Assembly: GCA_031398745.1 (NCBI GenBank)
Contig: JANNNX010000007.1
Coordinates: 1-64,000, forward strand
Length of the DNA: 64,000 nucleotides
Origin: JANNNX01 sp031398745
GTDB taxonomy: Bacteria > Actinomycetota > Acidimicrobiia > Acidimicrobiales > CADCSY01
Direction: 5' to 3'
Part shown: in pieces, positions 38,238 through 48,823 of the stretch
How the letters are laid out: the number at the start of each line of letters is the position of its first letter
How positions within the stretch are numbered: the first letter of the stretch is position 1
The notes under the pieces: generated by a model
What the model was told of the DNA's origin: nothing
Database searches by the model: none
The model's input: only the letters and a program-made list of their open reading frames with translations
Program-made: the position numbers and the translations under genes

Positions 38238-39327
38238 CGGCCCGAGCGAGCTCGGCGGCGACGATCTCGAGATCGAACCCCTCGGTGCGGATCCGGGCGT
38301 CGAAGTACTGGAGGGTGGCCACGATGGCCACCAGCGGCTGGGTGATCAGGGCCGCGGCGATGCCACCGGCCGCCACCAGCAGCCACCCCCACCGCATCCC
38401 CACCACCAGGGCGGCCACCGTCGGCCCCGTGCTGATGGCGCTGCCCAGCACGGACGTGACCAACCCGGCCAAGAGGGCCACGCCGAGCACGGGCCAGAAC
38501 CGGCGACGGACGAGCGCCCAGGAGCGCCGGACTCCCCGAAGGGGGCCCAGCTCCTCGACCACGATGGCGGGGGCGACCAGCACCGACAGGCCCATGACGG
38601 CCAGGGCCAAGCCGACGGAGGCAATGAGCACGGCCACGCCGACGATGATCGGCACCGCGCCCAAAGCTCCCCCGACCGAGGAGCCGACGGCCAGCAGCAC
38701 GGCGCCGAGCACCAGCGCGCCGACGAACGCCCCGAACTCGGCCAGGTGGACGAGCAGCCAACCTCCCAGCAGGCTCCAGAACCGCCGCCGGACGACCCGG
38801 ATGGCCTGGCCGGCGCCGATCTGGCGACCGAGGTAGGAGGCGGCCACGATCTGGCTGATCGCACCGGCGAGGAACGGCAACAGCAGCAGGTTCAGCCCGG
38901 TGGACACCAGCGACGCCACCGTGCTCCATCCGTCCCCCGACGACGCGGTCACGGCCGAAGGGTCGCTGACCACGTCGAAGATCCCGTTACCACCGAGGAG
39001 GCCGCGCTGGCCGAGGGCGGCCAAGAGCTGCACCGGGACGGAGAAGCCCACCATGATCCCCAGGATCGGCTTGAGGTTGGCCTTGAGCAGCTTGATCGAC
39101 CCGTCGAGGATGTCGGCCACCGTCATCGGGTGCAGGGGCAGCGGCCCGGTCCGGTCGTCGCCGGCCTTGGGGCGAGGCTGCTCCCAGCCCTGAGGGCCTC
39201 CGGCGGGAGGCAGGGGCGGTGCCGGCAAGGGCGCCCAGCCCGGCGCGGGTGGGGCCGGCGGCATGGGAGGCGCGGGGGGCGCCCAGCCGCGATCGTCGGC
39301 TGGCGGCGAACCAGGGGTGACCGTCAC
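38215..39327 (-). CDS. Glycerophosphoryl-diester-type membrane-domain protein of the MoxR cluster
   Basis: This 370-residue protein begins with a Pro-rich cytoplasmic head (WAPPAPPMPPAPPAPGWAPLP, residues ~13-50). Then comes LHPMTVADILDGSIKLLKANLKPILGI, which opens a six-helix membrane domain like that of the integral-membrane region of GlpQ-like and DUF7544-type proteins. LVAPAIVVEELGPLRGVRRSWALVRRRFWPVLGV is a repeated family hallmark. It heads the minus-strand operon leading to DUF4129, DUF4350, MoxR and DUF58. I prefer the GTG at 39327, with TACCAT 7 bases upstream, over an ATG at 39354 that would overlap the divergent gene's start. Confidence 0.78.
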   Translation of the reverse strand: MTVTPGSPPADDRGWAPPAPPMPPAPPAPGWAPLPAPPLPPAGGPQGWEQPRPKAGDDRTGPLPLHPMTVADILDGSIKLLKANLKPILGIMVGFSVPVQLLAALGQRGLLGGNGIFDVVSDPSAVTASSGDGWSTVASLVSTGLNLLLLPFLAGAISQIVAASYLGRQIGAGQAIRVVRRRFWSLLGGWLLVHLAEFGAFVGALVLGAVLLAVGSSVGGALGAVPIIVGVAVLIASVGLALAVMGLSVLVAPAIVVEELGPLRGVRRSWALVRRRFWPVLGVALLAGLVTSVLGSAISTGPTVAALVVGMRWGWLLVAAGGIAAALITQPLVAIVATLQYFDARIRTEGFDLEIVAAELARAGAHDAPR

Positions 39328-39334
39328 CGCCAGG

Positions 39335-39340
39335 ATGGTA
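39335..39340 (-). promoter_or_regulatory. TACCAT -10 box of the membrane-protein operon; bidirectional promoter
   Basis: On the minus strand TACCAT ends 7 bases before GTG 39327. On the plus strand the overlapping TAAGGGT (39339-39345) lies 7 bases before the methyltransferase ATG at 39353. The two starts are 25 bases apart, so both promoters must share this site. Confidence 0.45.
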
Positions 39341-39352
39341 AGGGTGTCGGTC

Positions 39353-40111
39353 ATGACCGCGTACGACCCGGCCGCCTACGGCGACGCCTTCGCCGACGTC
39401 TACGACGACTGGTACGGACAGGTCACCGACGCCGAGGCCACCGCCGACGCGGTCGCGGCCCTGGCCGATGGCGGCCCGGTCCTGGAGCTGGGCATCGGCA
39501 CCGGCCGCCTGGCGCTGCCCATCGCCGCCCGAGGCCTCGCCGTCCACGGGATCGACGCGTCCGAGCCGATGCTCGAGCGGCTCCGGACCAAGCCCGGCGC
39601 CGACGCGGTGGTGGTGCACCGGGGCGACTTCACCGAGGTGGCGCTCACCCCGCCGGGTGACGGCTACGCGGTGGTGCTGGTGGGGTTCAACACCCTCCTC
39701 AACCTGCCGACGGCCGACGCCCAGGCCCGCTGCGTCGCCCGGTCGGCGGAGGTGCTGCGCCCCGGGGGGCATCTGGTGATCGAGATGCAGCTGCTGGACG
39801 GCGACGTTCTCCGCGCCGCGCCCGACCAGGGCCGGGAGGGGTCGGCCGGGAGCCCAGGCCCGGGAGTGGCGGGCCGAAGGGCTCGGCACCGCACCGACGT
39901 CGACTTGGCCTCCCAGACGGTGAGCGGATCGATCGAGACACCATCGGGGGTGCGGCCCTGGCGCATCCGCTGGCTCGACATCGACGAGCTCGATGCGATG
40001 GCCGTGGCCGCCGGCCTCGAGCCGGAGGGGCGCTGGGCGACGTGGGCCGCCGCACCCTGGACCCCAGCCGACGAGACCGCCATCTCCCTCTTCCGACGGG
40101 TCCCCGGATAG
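39353..40111 (+). CDS. SAM-dependent methyltransferase (class I)
   Basis: This 252-residue enzyme has the SAM motif I VLELGIGTGRLALPIAARGLAVHGIDAS, motif II GYAVVLVGFNTLLNL and post-III LRPGGHLVIEM. The substrate is unknown. Residues ~150-180 (DQGREGSAGSPGPGVAGRRARHRTD) are Gly/Arg/Pro-rich and unlike the beta-sheet region normally found there, which may mark compensating small indels. It is divergent from the MoxR-cluster membrane gene. Confidence 0.8.
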   Translation: MTAYDPAAYGDAFADVYDDWYGQVTDAEATADAVAALADGGPVLELGIGTGRLALPIAARGLAVHGIDASEPMLERLRTKPGADAVVVHRGDFTEVALTPPGDGYAVVLVGFNTLLNLPTADAQARCVARSAEVLRPGGHLVIEMQLLDGDVLRAAPDQGREGSAGSPGPGVAGRRARHRTDVDLASQTVSGSIETPSGVRPWRIRWLDIDELDAMAVAAGLEPEGRWATWAAAPWTPADETAISLFRRVPG

Positions 40112-40217
40112 CCTGCCCACCGATGGCTGTTATCGAGCGGACCGATGCTGCGGGAGAGCCCGTCGGCACTACCGGTGTTGTTCGCCCCACGTTGCGCACC
40201 CAGCGCCGGGGGCCGCG

Positions 40218-41195
40218 ATGAGCGAGCTCCGCCTGAACCCCCTCCTCGGGCGCTGGGTCACGGTGGCCACCGACCGCCGCACCCGACCGTCGTCGTTCGA
40301 CATCCGCCACCTCCCGGTCGAGCACGACCCGAACCGCCCGTGCCCGTTCTGTCCCGGCAACGAGGAGGACACACCGCCGGCGCTGGTGACCGACGGCCCC
40401 AGCGGTGCCTGGCGGGTGCGGGTCGTCCCCAACCGCTACCCGGCCTTCGAGGGCGACGAGCAGCTCATGGTCCGACACCTGGGGCCGGTGTTCACCCGGG
40501 CCAAGGCGTCGGGCGTGCACGAGGTGCTGGTGCTCTCCCCCGACCACCAGACCAGCTTCGCCAGCCTCGACGACGAGCAGGTCGAGGCGGTCATGGACGC
40601 CCTCCAGGATCGGGTCGCGGCGCACGCAGCCATGCCCTCGGTCCGCTACTCGCAGGTGATCATCAACCGGGGCCGGGAGGCGGGGGCATCGCTCGACCAC
40701 CCCCACGGGCAGCTCCTGGGTGTGCCGTTCGTGCCCGGGGAGCTGGCCGACGAGGAGGCGGGGTTCGCCCGCTTCGTGGGCGGCTGCCTCATGTGCACGA
40801 CCCTCGAGGCCGAGGTCGAGTCGGGCGAGCGGGTGGTGGCCGAAGACGGTCACGCCGTCGCTCTCGCCCCGTACTGGAGCGGCACCCCCTACGAGCTGCT
40901 GATCATCCCCCGGGCGCACGAGGCCCACCTCGACAAGGTGAAGCCGGCCGACCTCCACGGTGTGGGCCAGACCCTGCGCGACATGCTGGCCCGCCTGCAG
41001 GTCCTGCTCGGTGACATCGCCTACAACGTCGTCTTCCACGCCTCGCCCCACCGCCACGACGGCGACTTCCACTGGCACGTCCACCTGCTGCCCAAGGTCA
41101 CCACCCGGGCCGGGTTCGAGCTCGGCACCGGTGTGCTGATCAACATCGTCGCCCCCGAGCAAGCCGCCGCCGACCTCAACGGGCTGGGCGGCTGA
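40218..41195 (+). CDS. galT: Galactose-1-phosphate uridylyltransferase
   Basis: This 325-residue enzyme of the Leloir pathway exchanges UMP between UDP-glucose and galactose-1-phosphate; related proteins act as ADP-glucose/UDP-sugar phosphorylases. Zinc ligands are in CPFCPGNEEDTPP. VVPNRYPAFEGDE, the VIINRGREAGASLDHPHGQLLG triad (His-x-His region), and a second HIT-like H-x-H-x-H in FHWHVHLLPK are present. Only one sugar-pathway gene is adjacent; glgB, glgE and glgP lie 2-10 kb downstream. The ATG at 40218 is the family start. Confidence 0.9.
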   Translation: MSELRLNPLLGRWVTVATDRRTRPSSFDIRHLPVEHDPNRPCPFCPGNEEDTPPALVTDGPSGAWRVRVVPNRYPAFEGDEQLMVRHLGPVFTRAKASGVHEVLVLSPDHQTSFASLDDEQVEAVMDALQDRVAAHAAMPSVRYSQVIINRGREAGASLDHPHGQLLGVPFVPGELADEEAGFARFVGGCLMCTTLEAEVESGERVVAEDGHAVALAPYWSGTPYELLIIPRAHEAHLDKVKPADLHGVGQTLRDMLARLQVLLGDIAYNVVFHASPHRHDGDFHWHVHLLPKVTTRAGFELGTGVLINIVAPEQAAADLNGLGG

Positions 41196-41218
41196 CCACC
41201 CGCTTTCGCGTCGCCACG

Positions 41219-41635
41219 GTGCTCGACGCGCCGGCCGATGCGGTGTGGGACGACCTGGCCGACGTCGGCACCCACGCCGAGTGGATGACCGATGCCGAGT
41301 CGCTGAGGTTCACCTCCGAGCAGCACCGCGGGGTCGGCACCACCTACGTCTGCGTCACCCGGGTCGGGCCGATCCGCCTCGACGATGCCATGGCCGTCGA
41401 GGAGTGGGACGAGGCCGCTCGGGTCCTGGCCGTGCGCCACGAAGGCGTGGTCACCGGCACCGGCCGCTTCACCCTCCACCCGGTGGCCGCCGGTCGACGG
41501 ACCCTGTTCGTCTGGGACGAGACCCTGGCCTTCCCGTGGTGGCTCGGGGGCGTACTCTCGGAGCGCCTCGGCCGCCCGATCCTCCTCGCTATCTGGCAGG
41601 GCAACCTCCGCCGCCTGGCCGACCGCTTCGGCTGA
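41219..41635 (+). CDS. SRPBCC-superfamily (START-like) protein
   Basis: This 138-residue protein begins VLDAPADAVWDDLADVGTHAEWMTDAESLRF, the typical SRPBCC opening (polyketide cyclase/ligand-binding type). GVGTTYVCVTRVGPIRLDDAMAVEEWDEAARVLAVRHEG and a helix LLAIWQGNLRRLADRF complete the fold. The first strand (TTRFRVAT) lies before the GTG at 41219 in the same frame and overlaps the galT stop, so a non-standard start further upstream is possible. The ligand is unknown. It is probably co-transcribed with galT. Confidence 0.75.
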   Translation: MLDAPADAVWDDLADVGTHAEWMTDAESLRFTSEQHRGVGTTYVCVTRVGPIRLDDAMAVEEWDEAARVLAVRHEGVVTGTGRFTLHPVAAGRRTLFVWDETLAFPWWLGGVLSERLGRPILLAIWQGNLRRLADRFG

Positions 41636-41800
41636 AGGCCCGCGGACGGATAGTCGTGGGCTCGGCGTTCAGCGCCATTGCCGAGGACACGTGCTGGTCT
41701 GGCCACATCGCTATGGGGCTCTACGCGACGAACCTGCGACGGCGGGTTCTGATGCTCGTGACCGATTGAGTCTGGCAGCGGGGTGTGCCGCTTATCGCCA
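41636..41800. other. Start of a lower-GC interval; no gene identified
   Basis: Between the SRPBCC gene and the first small membrane gene on the other strand. The sequence (for example tagtcgtgggc, ggacacgtgctgg, gcttatcgccat) has more A/T than the flanks. No gene, tRNA or repeat was recognised. It begins the atypical interval that runs to about 42,880. Confidence 0.4.
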
Positions 41801-42103
41801 TCAGTTTGCTACGAAGACGATCCCTACGAAGACGATGGCAGTAGCGACGCACCATATCGTTGCCCCCCCAGCCCAACGGTTTCCCCGACGAAACGCTCGG
41901 TAGGCCAACAGTGCTCCGAGTAGCGATGGAACAAACAACACGAGGCCGACCAGTCCCAGCAGCCAGAACAGTGCCGACGACGGGTAGGCACGCACCTGTC
42001 GGTCGGGTCCGATCATGTCAAGGTGAGACGGCATGAAGAAGTAGGCACGAGTGGTGATCCGACGGCGTACCTCGAACTCGGGACGTTCCATGTCGTCGCT
42101 CAC
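41801..42103 (-). CDS. Small membrane protein of unknown function
   Basis: This 100-residue protein has a GTG start and two hydrophobic segments (SSALFWLLGLVGLVLFVPSLLGALL and GGATIWCVATAIVFVGIVFV). They flank a basic loop YRAFRRGNRW. The first ~40 residues are hydrophilic and charged (MERPEFEVRRRITTR). TACCCC lies five bases before the start, in line with the local promoter pattern. I do not recognise the family. Codons such as cat, att and tac are commoner here than elsewhere in the window. Confidence 0.6.
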   Translation of the reverse strand: MSDDMERPEFEVRRRITTRAYFFMPSHLDMIGPDRQVRAYPSSALFWLLGLVGLVLFVPSLLGALLAYRAFRRGNRWAGGATIWCVATAIVFVGIVFVAN

Positions 42104-42263
42104 GAGAAGGGGTACTCACATTCCGATCAGTAGAGGTAGCAGCTTCACCTACTGGACAAAGGAAAGTCGTTGGAAGTCGACCTCAGTCGGATGAGCTGCT
42201 TTGCCGCCCGGGGGGAGACAACAGACGATCGACGAGCAAGTCGTTTTTCGGAGGAATGCTTGT
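42104..42263. other. 160-base gap in the lower-GC interval; nothing recognised
   Basis: Between two small minus-strand membrane genes. It contains A/T-richer stretches (for example gcaagtcgtttttcgg at 42236) and a T run at 42243-42247. No gene, tRNA-like fold or convincing hairpin was seen. Confidence 0.4.
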
Positions 42264-42584
42264 CTATCTGCTGTCTTTGGGACGCCGAGGGGCCGGAGGC
42301 GAATAGCCAATACCACCAAGCCTTCGTAACCACAAGAACCATGCTGCTGGCGCGATAGGTAGGAATACTCCCCCAGCTTTGGTCGCCGAGAACGTGACTA
42401 AGAAGGCGATAATCACCTTTCCTCTCGGGTTGTACCAACGCTCTGCGGGTGTGTGAATGATGTCGGCGATTGCTGCCAGCCACATGCAAGTGGCGATGAC
42501 GTTGAGACCGACACGCACGGGGTTGTCGAGCTCGATGGCGACACCGGGAAGGGTAGCGTTCATGACTATAAACAGCTCGGCCAT
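42264..42584 (-). CDS. Small membrane protein of unknown function
   Basis: This 106-residue protein from an ATG at 42584 has two or three hydrophobic segments (VRVGLNVIATCMWLAAIADII and AFLVTFSATKAGGVFLPIAPAAWFLWL) around RWYNPRGKVII. It ends with a basic Pro-rich tail PPAPRRPKDSR. The same frame is open upstream to 42830 but reads as Cys/Arg-rich non-protein-like sequence, so it was not extended. The region is lower in GC than the flanks. I do not recognise the family, and a functional link to its small neighbour is only suggested by proximity. Confidence 0.5.
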   Translation of the reverse strand: MAELFIVMNATLPGVAIELDNPVRVGLNVIATCMWLAAIADIIHTPAERWYNPRGKVIIAFLVTFSATKAGGVFLPIAPAAWFLWLRRLGGIGYSPPAPRRPKDSR

Positions 42585-42881
42585 GTCCCGCCGCCACCAC
42601 CCGTGGGTATGACCGTTCTCTCGGCATCGACATAGAACACAGCATCGACGACAACCGTCTTGTTGCGAAGTCGACCGGCCATCGTGCACTCTCCCCCAGT
42701 TCCAGCTCCGTCGGTAGCGAAAGGAAGATACGACGTTCGATCGGGTCGTCAGGTGCCCGGCGGTGAACCCTTGGCGAACAGTTCCGGCTACGCCCACCAC
42801 GGGTGGTCCGAGGGTCACCGACGAGATCATTATCCGAGTAGAGCGAAGCCCACTACACCCGTTCTGTGTGGTGGTGTCCGG
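42585..42881. other. 297-base gap before glgB; nothing recognised
   Basis: Lower-GC sequence upstream of a small membrane gene and downstream of glgB on the minus strand. Several short open frames exist, but their composition is not protein-like. No tRNA, repeat copy or hairpin was identified. Confidence 0.4.
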
Positions 42882-45056
<2,175 letters not shown>

Positions 45057-45066
45057 CGCGAACCGC

Positions 45067-46875
45067 TCACCGGACGGGGCGCAGGTGCAACAGGTGGCCC
45101 GGCCCGACGGCCGGGTCGAGGCGCACGTACTGGGCCGCTCCCACCCACGAGTAGGTCTCGCCTCGGAGCTCGTCGTAGGCCACGAACGGGGTCCGCGCCG
45201 GCAGACCGAGGCGTTCGAGGTCGAGCCACACGGTGTCCTCTTGGACGCCGTCGGGGTCGAGGTTGACCACCACCAGGACCACGTCGGCGAGGTCGTCGGA
45301 CCACCGGGCATAGGCCAGCACCAGGTCGTTGGCCGAGTCGCAGAAGGCGATGTTGCGCAGACTGCGCAGCGCCGGGTGGGCCCGGCGGGCTCGGTTGACC
45401 TCGGTGATGAACGGGGCCAGCGAGTCGGCCGCCGACCAGTCCCGGGCCTTGATCTCGTACTTCTCGGAGTGGGCGTACTCCTCGTCGTGCTCGGAGCGGG
45501 GCTGGTTCTCGCCCAGCTCGAAGCCGGAGTAGATGCCGTAGGTCGGCACCAGCGTCGCGGCCAGCAGCAGGCGGAGCCGGAAGGCGGCCAGGTTCCCGCC
45601 GCGCAGCGGCCCAGCCAGGATGTCGGGCGTGTTGGGCCAGAACGCCGGTCGGAAGTGGTCGACCAGCGGTTCTGAGGTCAGCTCGGTGACGTAGCTGGTG
45701 AGCTCGGCCTTGGTCCGGCGCCAGGTGAAGTAGGTGTAGCTCTGGCTGAAGCCGACCTCGGCCAGCTTGACCATGACCTTGGGCCGGGTGAAGGCCTCGG
45801 ACAGGAACAGCACGTCGGGGTGGAGCGACTGCACGGCGGGGATCAGCCAGGCCCAGAACGCCATCGGCTTGGTATGGGGGTTGTCGACCAGGAAGATGCG
45901 CACCCCATGCGACACCCAGAACTCGACGATCTCCCGACAGGCCTGCCACAGCCCCCGGCGCTCGGCCTCGTCGGAGGGCCAGAAGTCGAGCGGGTAGATG
46001 TCCTGGTACTGCTTGGGCGGGTTGGCGGCGTGGGCGATGGAGCCGTCGGCCCGGTGGTGGAACCAGGCCGGGTGCTCGCTGACCCACGGGTGGTCGGGCG
46101 AGCACTGCAGGGCGTAGTCGAGGGCGATCTCGAGGCCGAGCTGTCGGGCACGGGCCACCAGCCGGTCGAAGTCGTCGAGGGTGCCGAGATCGGGGTGCAC
46201 GGCGGTGTGCCCACCCTCGGGCCCGCCGATGGCCCACGGGCTCCCGGGGTCGCCGGGCCCGGCCGCCAGCGTGTTGTCGGGCCCCTTGCGCTGGGTGCGG
46301 CCGATCGGGTGCACGGGCGGGAGGTAGACGACGTCGAAGCCCATGGCCGCCACCTCCACCAGACGCTCGGCGGTGCCGGCGAACCCGCCCTCGGACCGGG
46401 GGAAGAGTTCGTACCAGGCACCGGCCACAGCCCGGGGACGATCGACCCACACTGGGTGCGGGCCACCGGTGGAGTGGCGGCCGGTGGGGGCCACATGGTC
46501 GCTTCGGCGGGGCGGCGGCTCCTGCCCGGCGTCGAGCATGATCCGGGCGTCGCGGGCCCAGGTGGCCTCGAGGTCGACCCAGGCCTCGACGACCACCTCG
46601 TGGCGCCCGGCTCGATCGAAGGTGACCACCGCCTCCCAGCGGTCGTTGCCGACCGCGGTCATGGGGTGCTCGGCCCAGGTGGCCGACCCGGGCCCGGTGG
46701 CCAGGTGGATCCGGGCCACCGCCCTCAGCTCGTCGTGGCCGTCGGTGTAGATGTCGGCCGAGACCCGCACCGGCTCGCCCTCGACCACCTTGGCCGGGAA
46801 CGCGCCGCTCGGGGTCCGAGGCCGGAAGTCATCGATCACGATCGGCGGGAGCAGTGGCTCCGGCACTCGGGTCAC
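45067..46875 (-). CDS. glgE: Alpha-1,4-glucan:maltose-1-phosphate maltosyltransferase
   Basis: This 602-residue GH13 enzyme extends alpha-glucan from maltose-1-phosphate. The N-domain starts PPIVIDDFRPRTPSGAFPAKVVEGEPV, a GlgE hallmark. VVYLPPVHPIGRTQRKGPDN, DYALQCSPDHPWV and KQYQDIYPLDFW follow. The nucleophile Asp is in RIFLVDNPHTKPMAFW and the acid/base Glu in LFLSEAFTRPKVM. It is shorter than many GlgE proteins but has all core motifs. The GTG at 46875 is the start. No treS or maltokinase gene is in this window, so the maltose-1-phosphate supply must come from elsewhere. Confidence 0.93.
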   Translation of the reverse strand: MTRVPEPLLPPIVIDDFRPRTPSGAFPAKVVEGEPVRVSADIYTDGHDELRAVARIHLATGPGSATWAEHPMTAVGNDRWEAVVTFDRAGRHEVVVEAWVDLEATWARDARIMLDAGQEPPPRRSDHVAPTGRHSTGGPHPVWVDRPRAVAGAWYELFPRSEGGFAGTAERLVEVAAMGFDVVYLPPVHPIGRTQRKGPDNTLAAGPGDPGSPWAIGGPEGGHTAVHPDLGTLDDFDRLVARARQLGLEIALDYALQCSPDHPWVSEHPAWFHHRADGSIAHAANPPKQYQDIYPLDFWPSDEAERRGLWQACREIVEFWVSHGVRIFLVDNPHTKPMAFWAWLIPAVQSLHPDVLFLSEAFTRPKVMVKLAEVGFSQSYTYFTWRRTKAELTSYVTELTSEPLVDHFRPAFWPNTPDILAGPLRGGNLAAFRLRLLLAATLVPTYGIYSGFELGENQPRSEHDEEYAHSEKYEIKARDWSAADSLAPFITEVNRARRAHPALRSLRNIAFCDSANDLVLAYARWSDDLADVVLVVVNLDPDGVQEDTVWLDLERLGLPARTPFVAYDELRGETYSWVGAAQYVRLDPAVGPGHLLHLRPVR

Positions 46876-46964
46876 GCCGCCACCTTCGCAGATCCCTCCT
46901 GGATGTCGGCGTGTTTCACACCCACAGTGGTTGCCGATGGGGTCGCCATCGAGACCACCGACGC

Positions 46965-48641
46965 TCAGCCGGCCCGCTCCCGGCCGGCCAGCCGGGAGCG
47001 GATGAGCGCCCGGCGCTCCTGGAGGTCGCGGTAGGTGAAACCGTCGAGGGCCGGGTCGAGGCCGAGGCTGGCCTTGACCCCCTCGAGGTCGACCTCGAGG
47101 GAGGCCGAGCGGCCGGGGCCCAGCTCCGCGGCCAGGCGGTCGCCGTGGGCGGTGGCGAAGTGGGTCGCGACCTCGGCGATCACGCCCAGCAGGTCGAGGT
47201 CGGGGGCGAGGGTGGCGATGGCCCCGTCGAGGAAGAGCAGGTTTTTGACGTAGAGCATGAGCTCCTTGGGCATCCGGGCCCCGTAGCCCAGGAGGGCCTT
47301 GAGCACCCGGCGGACCTCGGCCACCAGCTGGTCGGCCGACAGCGTGGTCGGGTCGAGCGTCGGCCCCTCGAGGCCGAGGTCGTCGCTCACCTGCTGGAGG
47401 TCGGTGTCGGCCGGAAGGGCTCCGAGGTCGCGCAGGGCCGCCAGCTGGGCCAGCACGTCGTTGGTCATGCCGCCGAGCATCAGGCGCAGGAAGGCCTGGC
47501 GCCGATGCTCGTCGAAGCGGGCGGTGATGCCGAAGTCGAGCAGCGCCACCCGCCCGTCGGGCTGGACCAGGAGGTTGCCGCCGTGGAGGTCGCCGTGGAA
47601 GACCCCGTGGAGCATGGCCCCCTCGAGGAACCCGATCATCCCCGCCCGGACCAGGTCGGCGGGGTCGATCCCGGCCTCGGCCATGGCGGCCAGGTCGTCG
47701 AAGGCGAAGCCGTGCAGCCGCTCCATGACCAGGACCCGTCGGGTGACCAGCTCGGGGTGGGGACGGGGGACGACGTAGCGGCGCTGCCCCAGCTCGGCCA
47801 GCACCCGCGACACGTCGAGCATGTTCTGGGCCTCGAGGCGGAAGTCGAGCTCCTCGCTGATGGTCTCGGCGAACAGCTCGACCAGCGCCGGGGGGTTGGC
47901 CAGCGCGGCCACCGGGATCCGCCCGATGAGGTGCGGCGCCACCCAGGCGAGCACGGCGAGGTCGGCCCCCACCCGGTCGGCGACCGTCGAGCGCTGGACC
48001 TTGACCACCACCTCTTCGCCGGTGCGGAGGCGAGCGGTGTGGACCTGGGCGATCGACGCCGCCGCCAGGGCCCGACGGTCGAAGCGCTCGAAGACCTCGT
48101 GGAGCGGTCGGCCGAGTTCGGCCTCGACGGTGGCCCGCACCAACGGGAAGGGCTCCGCCGGCACCTGGTCGCGGCAGCGCTCGAACTCGCTCACCAGGAC
48201 GTCGGGGAACACCCCCCGTCCGGCGGAAATGATCTGGCCCAGCTTGATGTAGGTGGGACCCAGGGCCTCGGCGGCCAGGCGGAGCCGGCGAGCGAGGTCG
48301 GCGACCGAGTCGGTACCCGAGCGTCGCCGCCGACGCGTCCCGAGCCACCACCCGGCCAGGGCCGGGCCGAGGTGGCGGGCGGTGACGGCCAGGCGGCCCC
48401 CCGGCGGTACCCGCCGCACCCGGGTCAGCTCGGGGACCGACGCCCGGGTGCGAGCCCGCAACTCGTCGATGCCCCTCTGCCAGGGCATCCCGTCCCGGTC
48501 GTCGAGCACCCAGGGGGGGTGGTCGGAGAAGACCCCGAAGGCCAGGTCGGAGGGCGCCGCGTCGACCTCCACAGTCCCGTCGGCGGGCTCCCCGTCGACC
48601 TCCGGCCGCCCGTCGACCGGCGGCAGATCGGCGTGGGGCAC
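46965..48641 (-). CDS. ABC1/UbiB-family atypical kinase
   Basis: This 558-residue protein of the UbiB/ADCK family has the KxGQ signature GPTYIKLGQIISAGRG, an Ala-rich loop AAASIAQVH, lysine VVVKVQR, ELDFRLEAQNM, the catalytic-loop-like FHGDLHGGNLLV and LLDFGI. These ATPases support quinone or lipid-dependent processes. In actinobacteria they are often near glycan genes, without a known link. A GTG at 48641 is taken; the N-terminal ~60 residues are low in complexity. It lies upstream of glgE on the same strand, with an 89-base gap that holds AGGAGG but no clear promoter. Confidence 0.88.
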   Translation of the reverse strand: MPHADLPPVDGRPEVDGEPADGTVEVDAAPSDLAFGVFSDHPPWVLDDRDGMPWQRGIDELRARTRASVPELTRVRRVPPGGRLAVTARHLGPALAGWWLGTRRRRRSGTDSVADLARRLRLAAEALGPTYIKLGQIISAGRGVFPDVLVSEFERCRDQVPAEPFPLVRATVEAELGRPLHEVFERFDRRALAAASIAQVHTARLRTGEEVVVKVQRSTVADRVGADLAVLAWVAPHLIGRIPVAALANPPALVELFAETISEELDFRLEAQNMLDVSRVLAELGQRRYVVPRPHPELVTRRVLVMERLHGFAFDDLAAMAEAGIDPADLVRAGMIGFLEGAMLHGVFHGDLHGGNLLVQPDGRVALLDFGITARFDEHRRQAFLRLMLGGMTNDVLAQLAALRDLGALPADTDLQQVSDDLGLEGPTLDPTTLSADQLVAEVRRVLKALLGYGARMPKELMLYVKNLLFLDGAIATLAPDLDLLGVIAEVATHFATAHGDRLAAELGPGRSASLEVDLEGVKASLGLDPALDGFTYRDLQERRALIRSRLAGRERAG

Positions 48642-48694
48642 CGGCTCATGATGGCGGTCGGGGACCCCGCTCCCTCCGTCGCCCCCCGTCTGAC

Positions 48695-48765
48695 CTGGGA
48701 CGGTGACCTCACGGATTGCGTCAGTTCCTCGTCCCGGAACGGAGAACGTGCGGCGGTTGTCCCAG
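48695..48765 (+). repeat. 71-bp hairpin repeat, copy C
   Basis: The third member of the family, in the same orientation as copy B, matching it at 58 of 71 positions without gaps. It begins CTGGGACGGTGACCTCACGG and ends CGTGCGGCGGTTGTCCCAG; the ends pair at 16 of 19 positions. It stands in the 182-base gap between divergent ABC1 and glgP genes with no nuclease gene nearby, so the repeat can exist as a solo unit. Confidence 0.85.
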
Positions 48766-48811
48766 ACACCGGGGGGCCGCAGCTGTGACCCACGGCACTG
48801 GGGGTGCTCGC

Positions 48812-48817
48812 TACCCT
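48812..48817 (+). promoter_or_regulatory. TACCCT -10 box of glgP
   Basis: TACCCT ends six bases before the ATG at 48824, fitting a leaderless start. It lies 47 bases past repeat copy C. Confidence 0.55.
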
Positions 48818-48823
48818 CGCCGG

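Noticed and set aside
46876..46964. Operator-like GTGTTTCACAC before glgE
   Set aside because: Only a 4-base-arm palindrome in an 89-base gap; too weak to call a regulator site.
46854..48788. Long plus-strand frame antisense to the ABC1 kinase
   Set aside because: The minus-strand kinase has all family motifs; the antisense product is unstructured.
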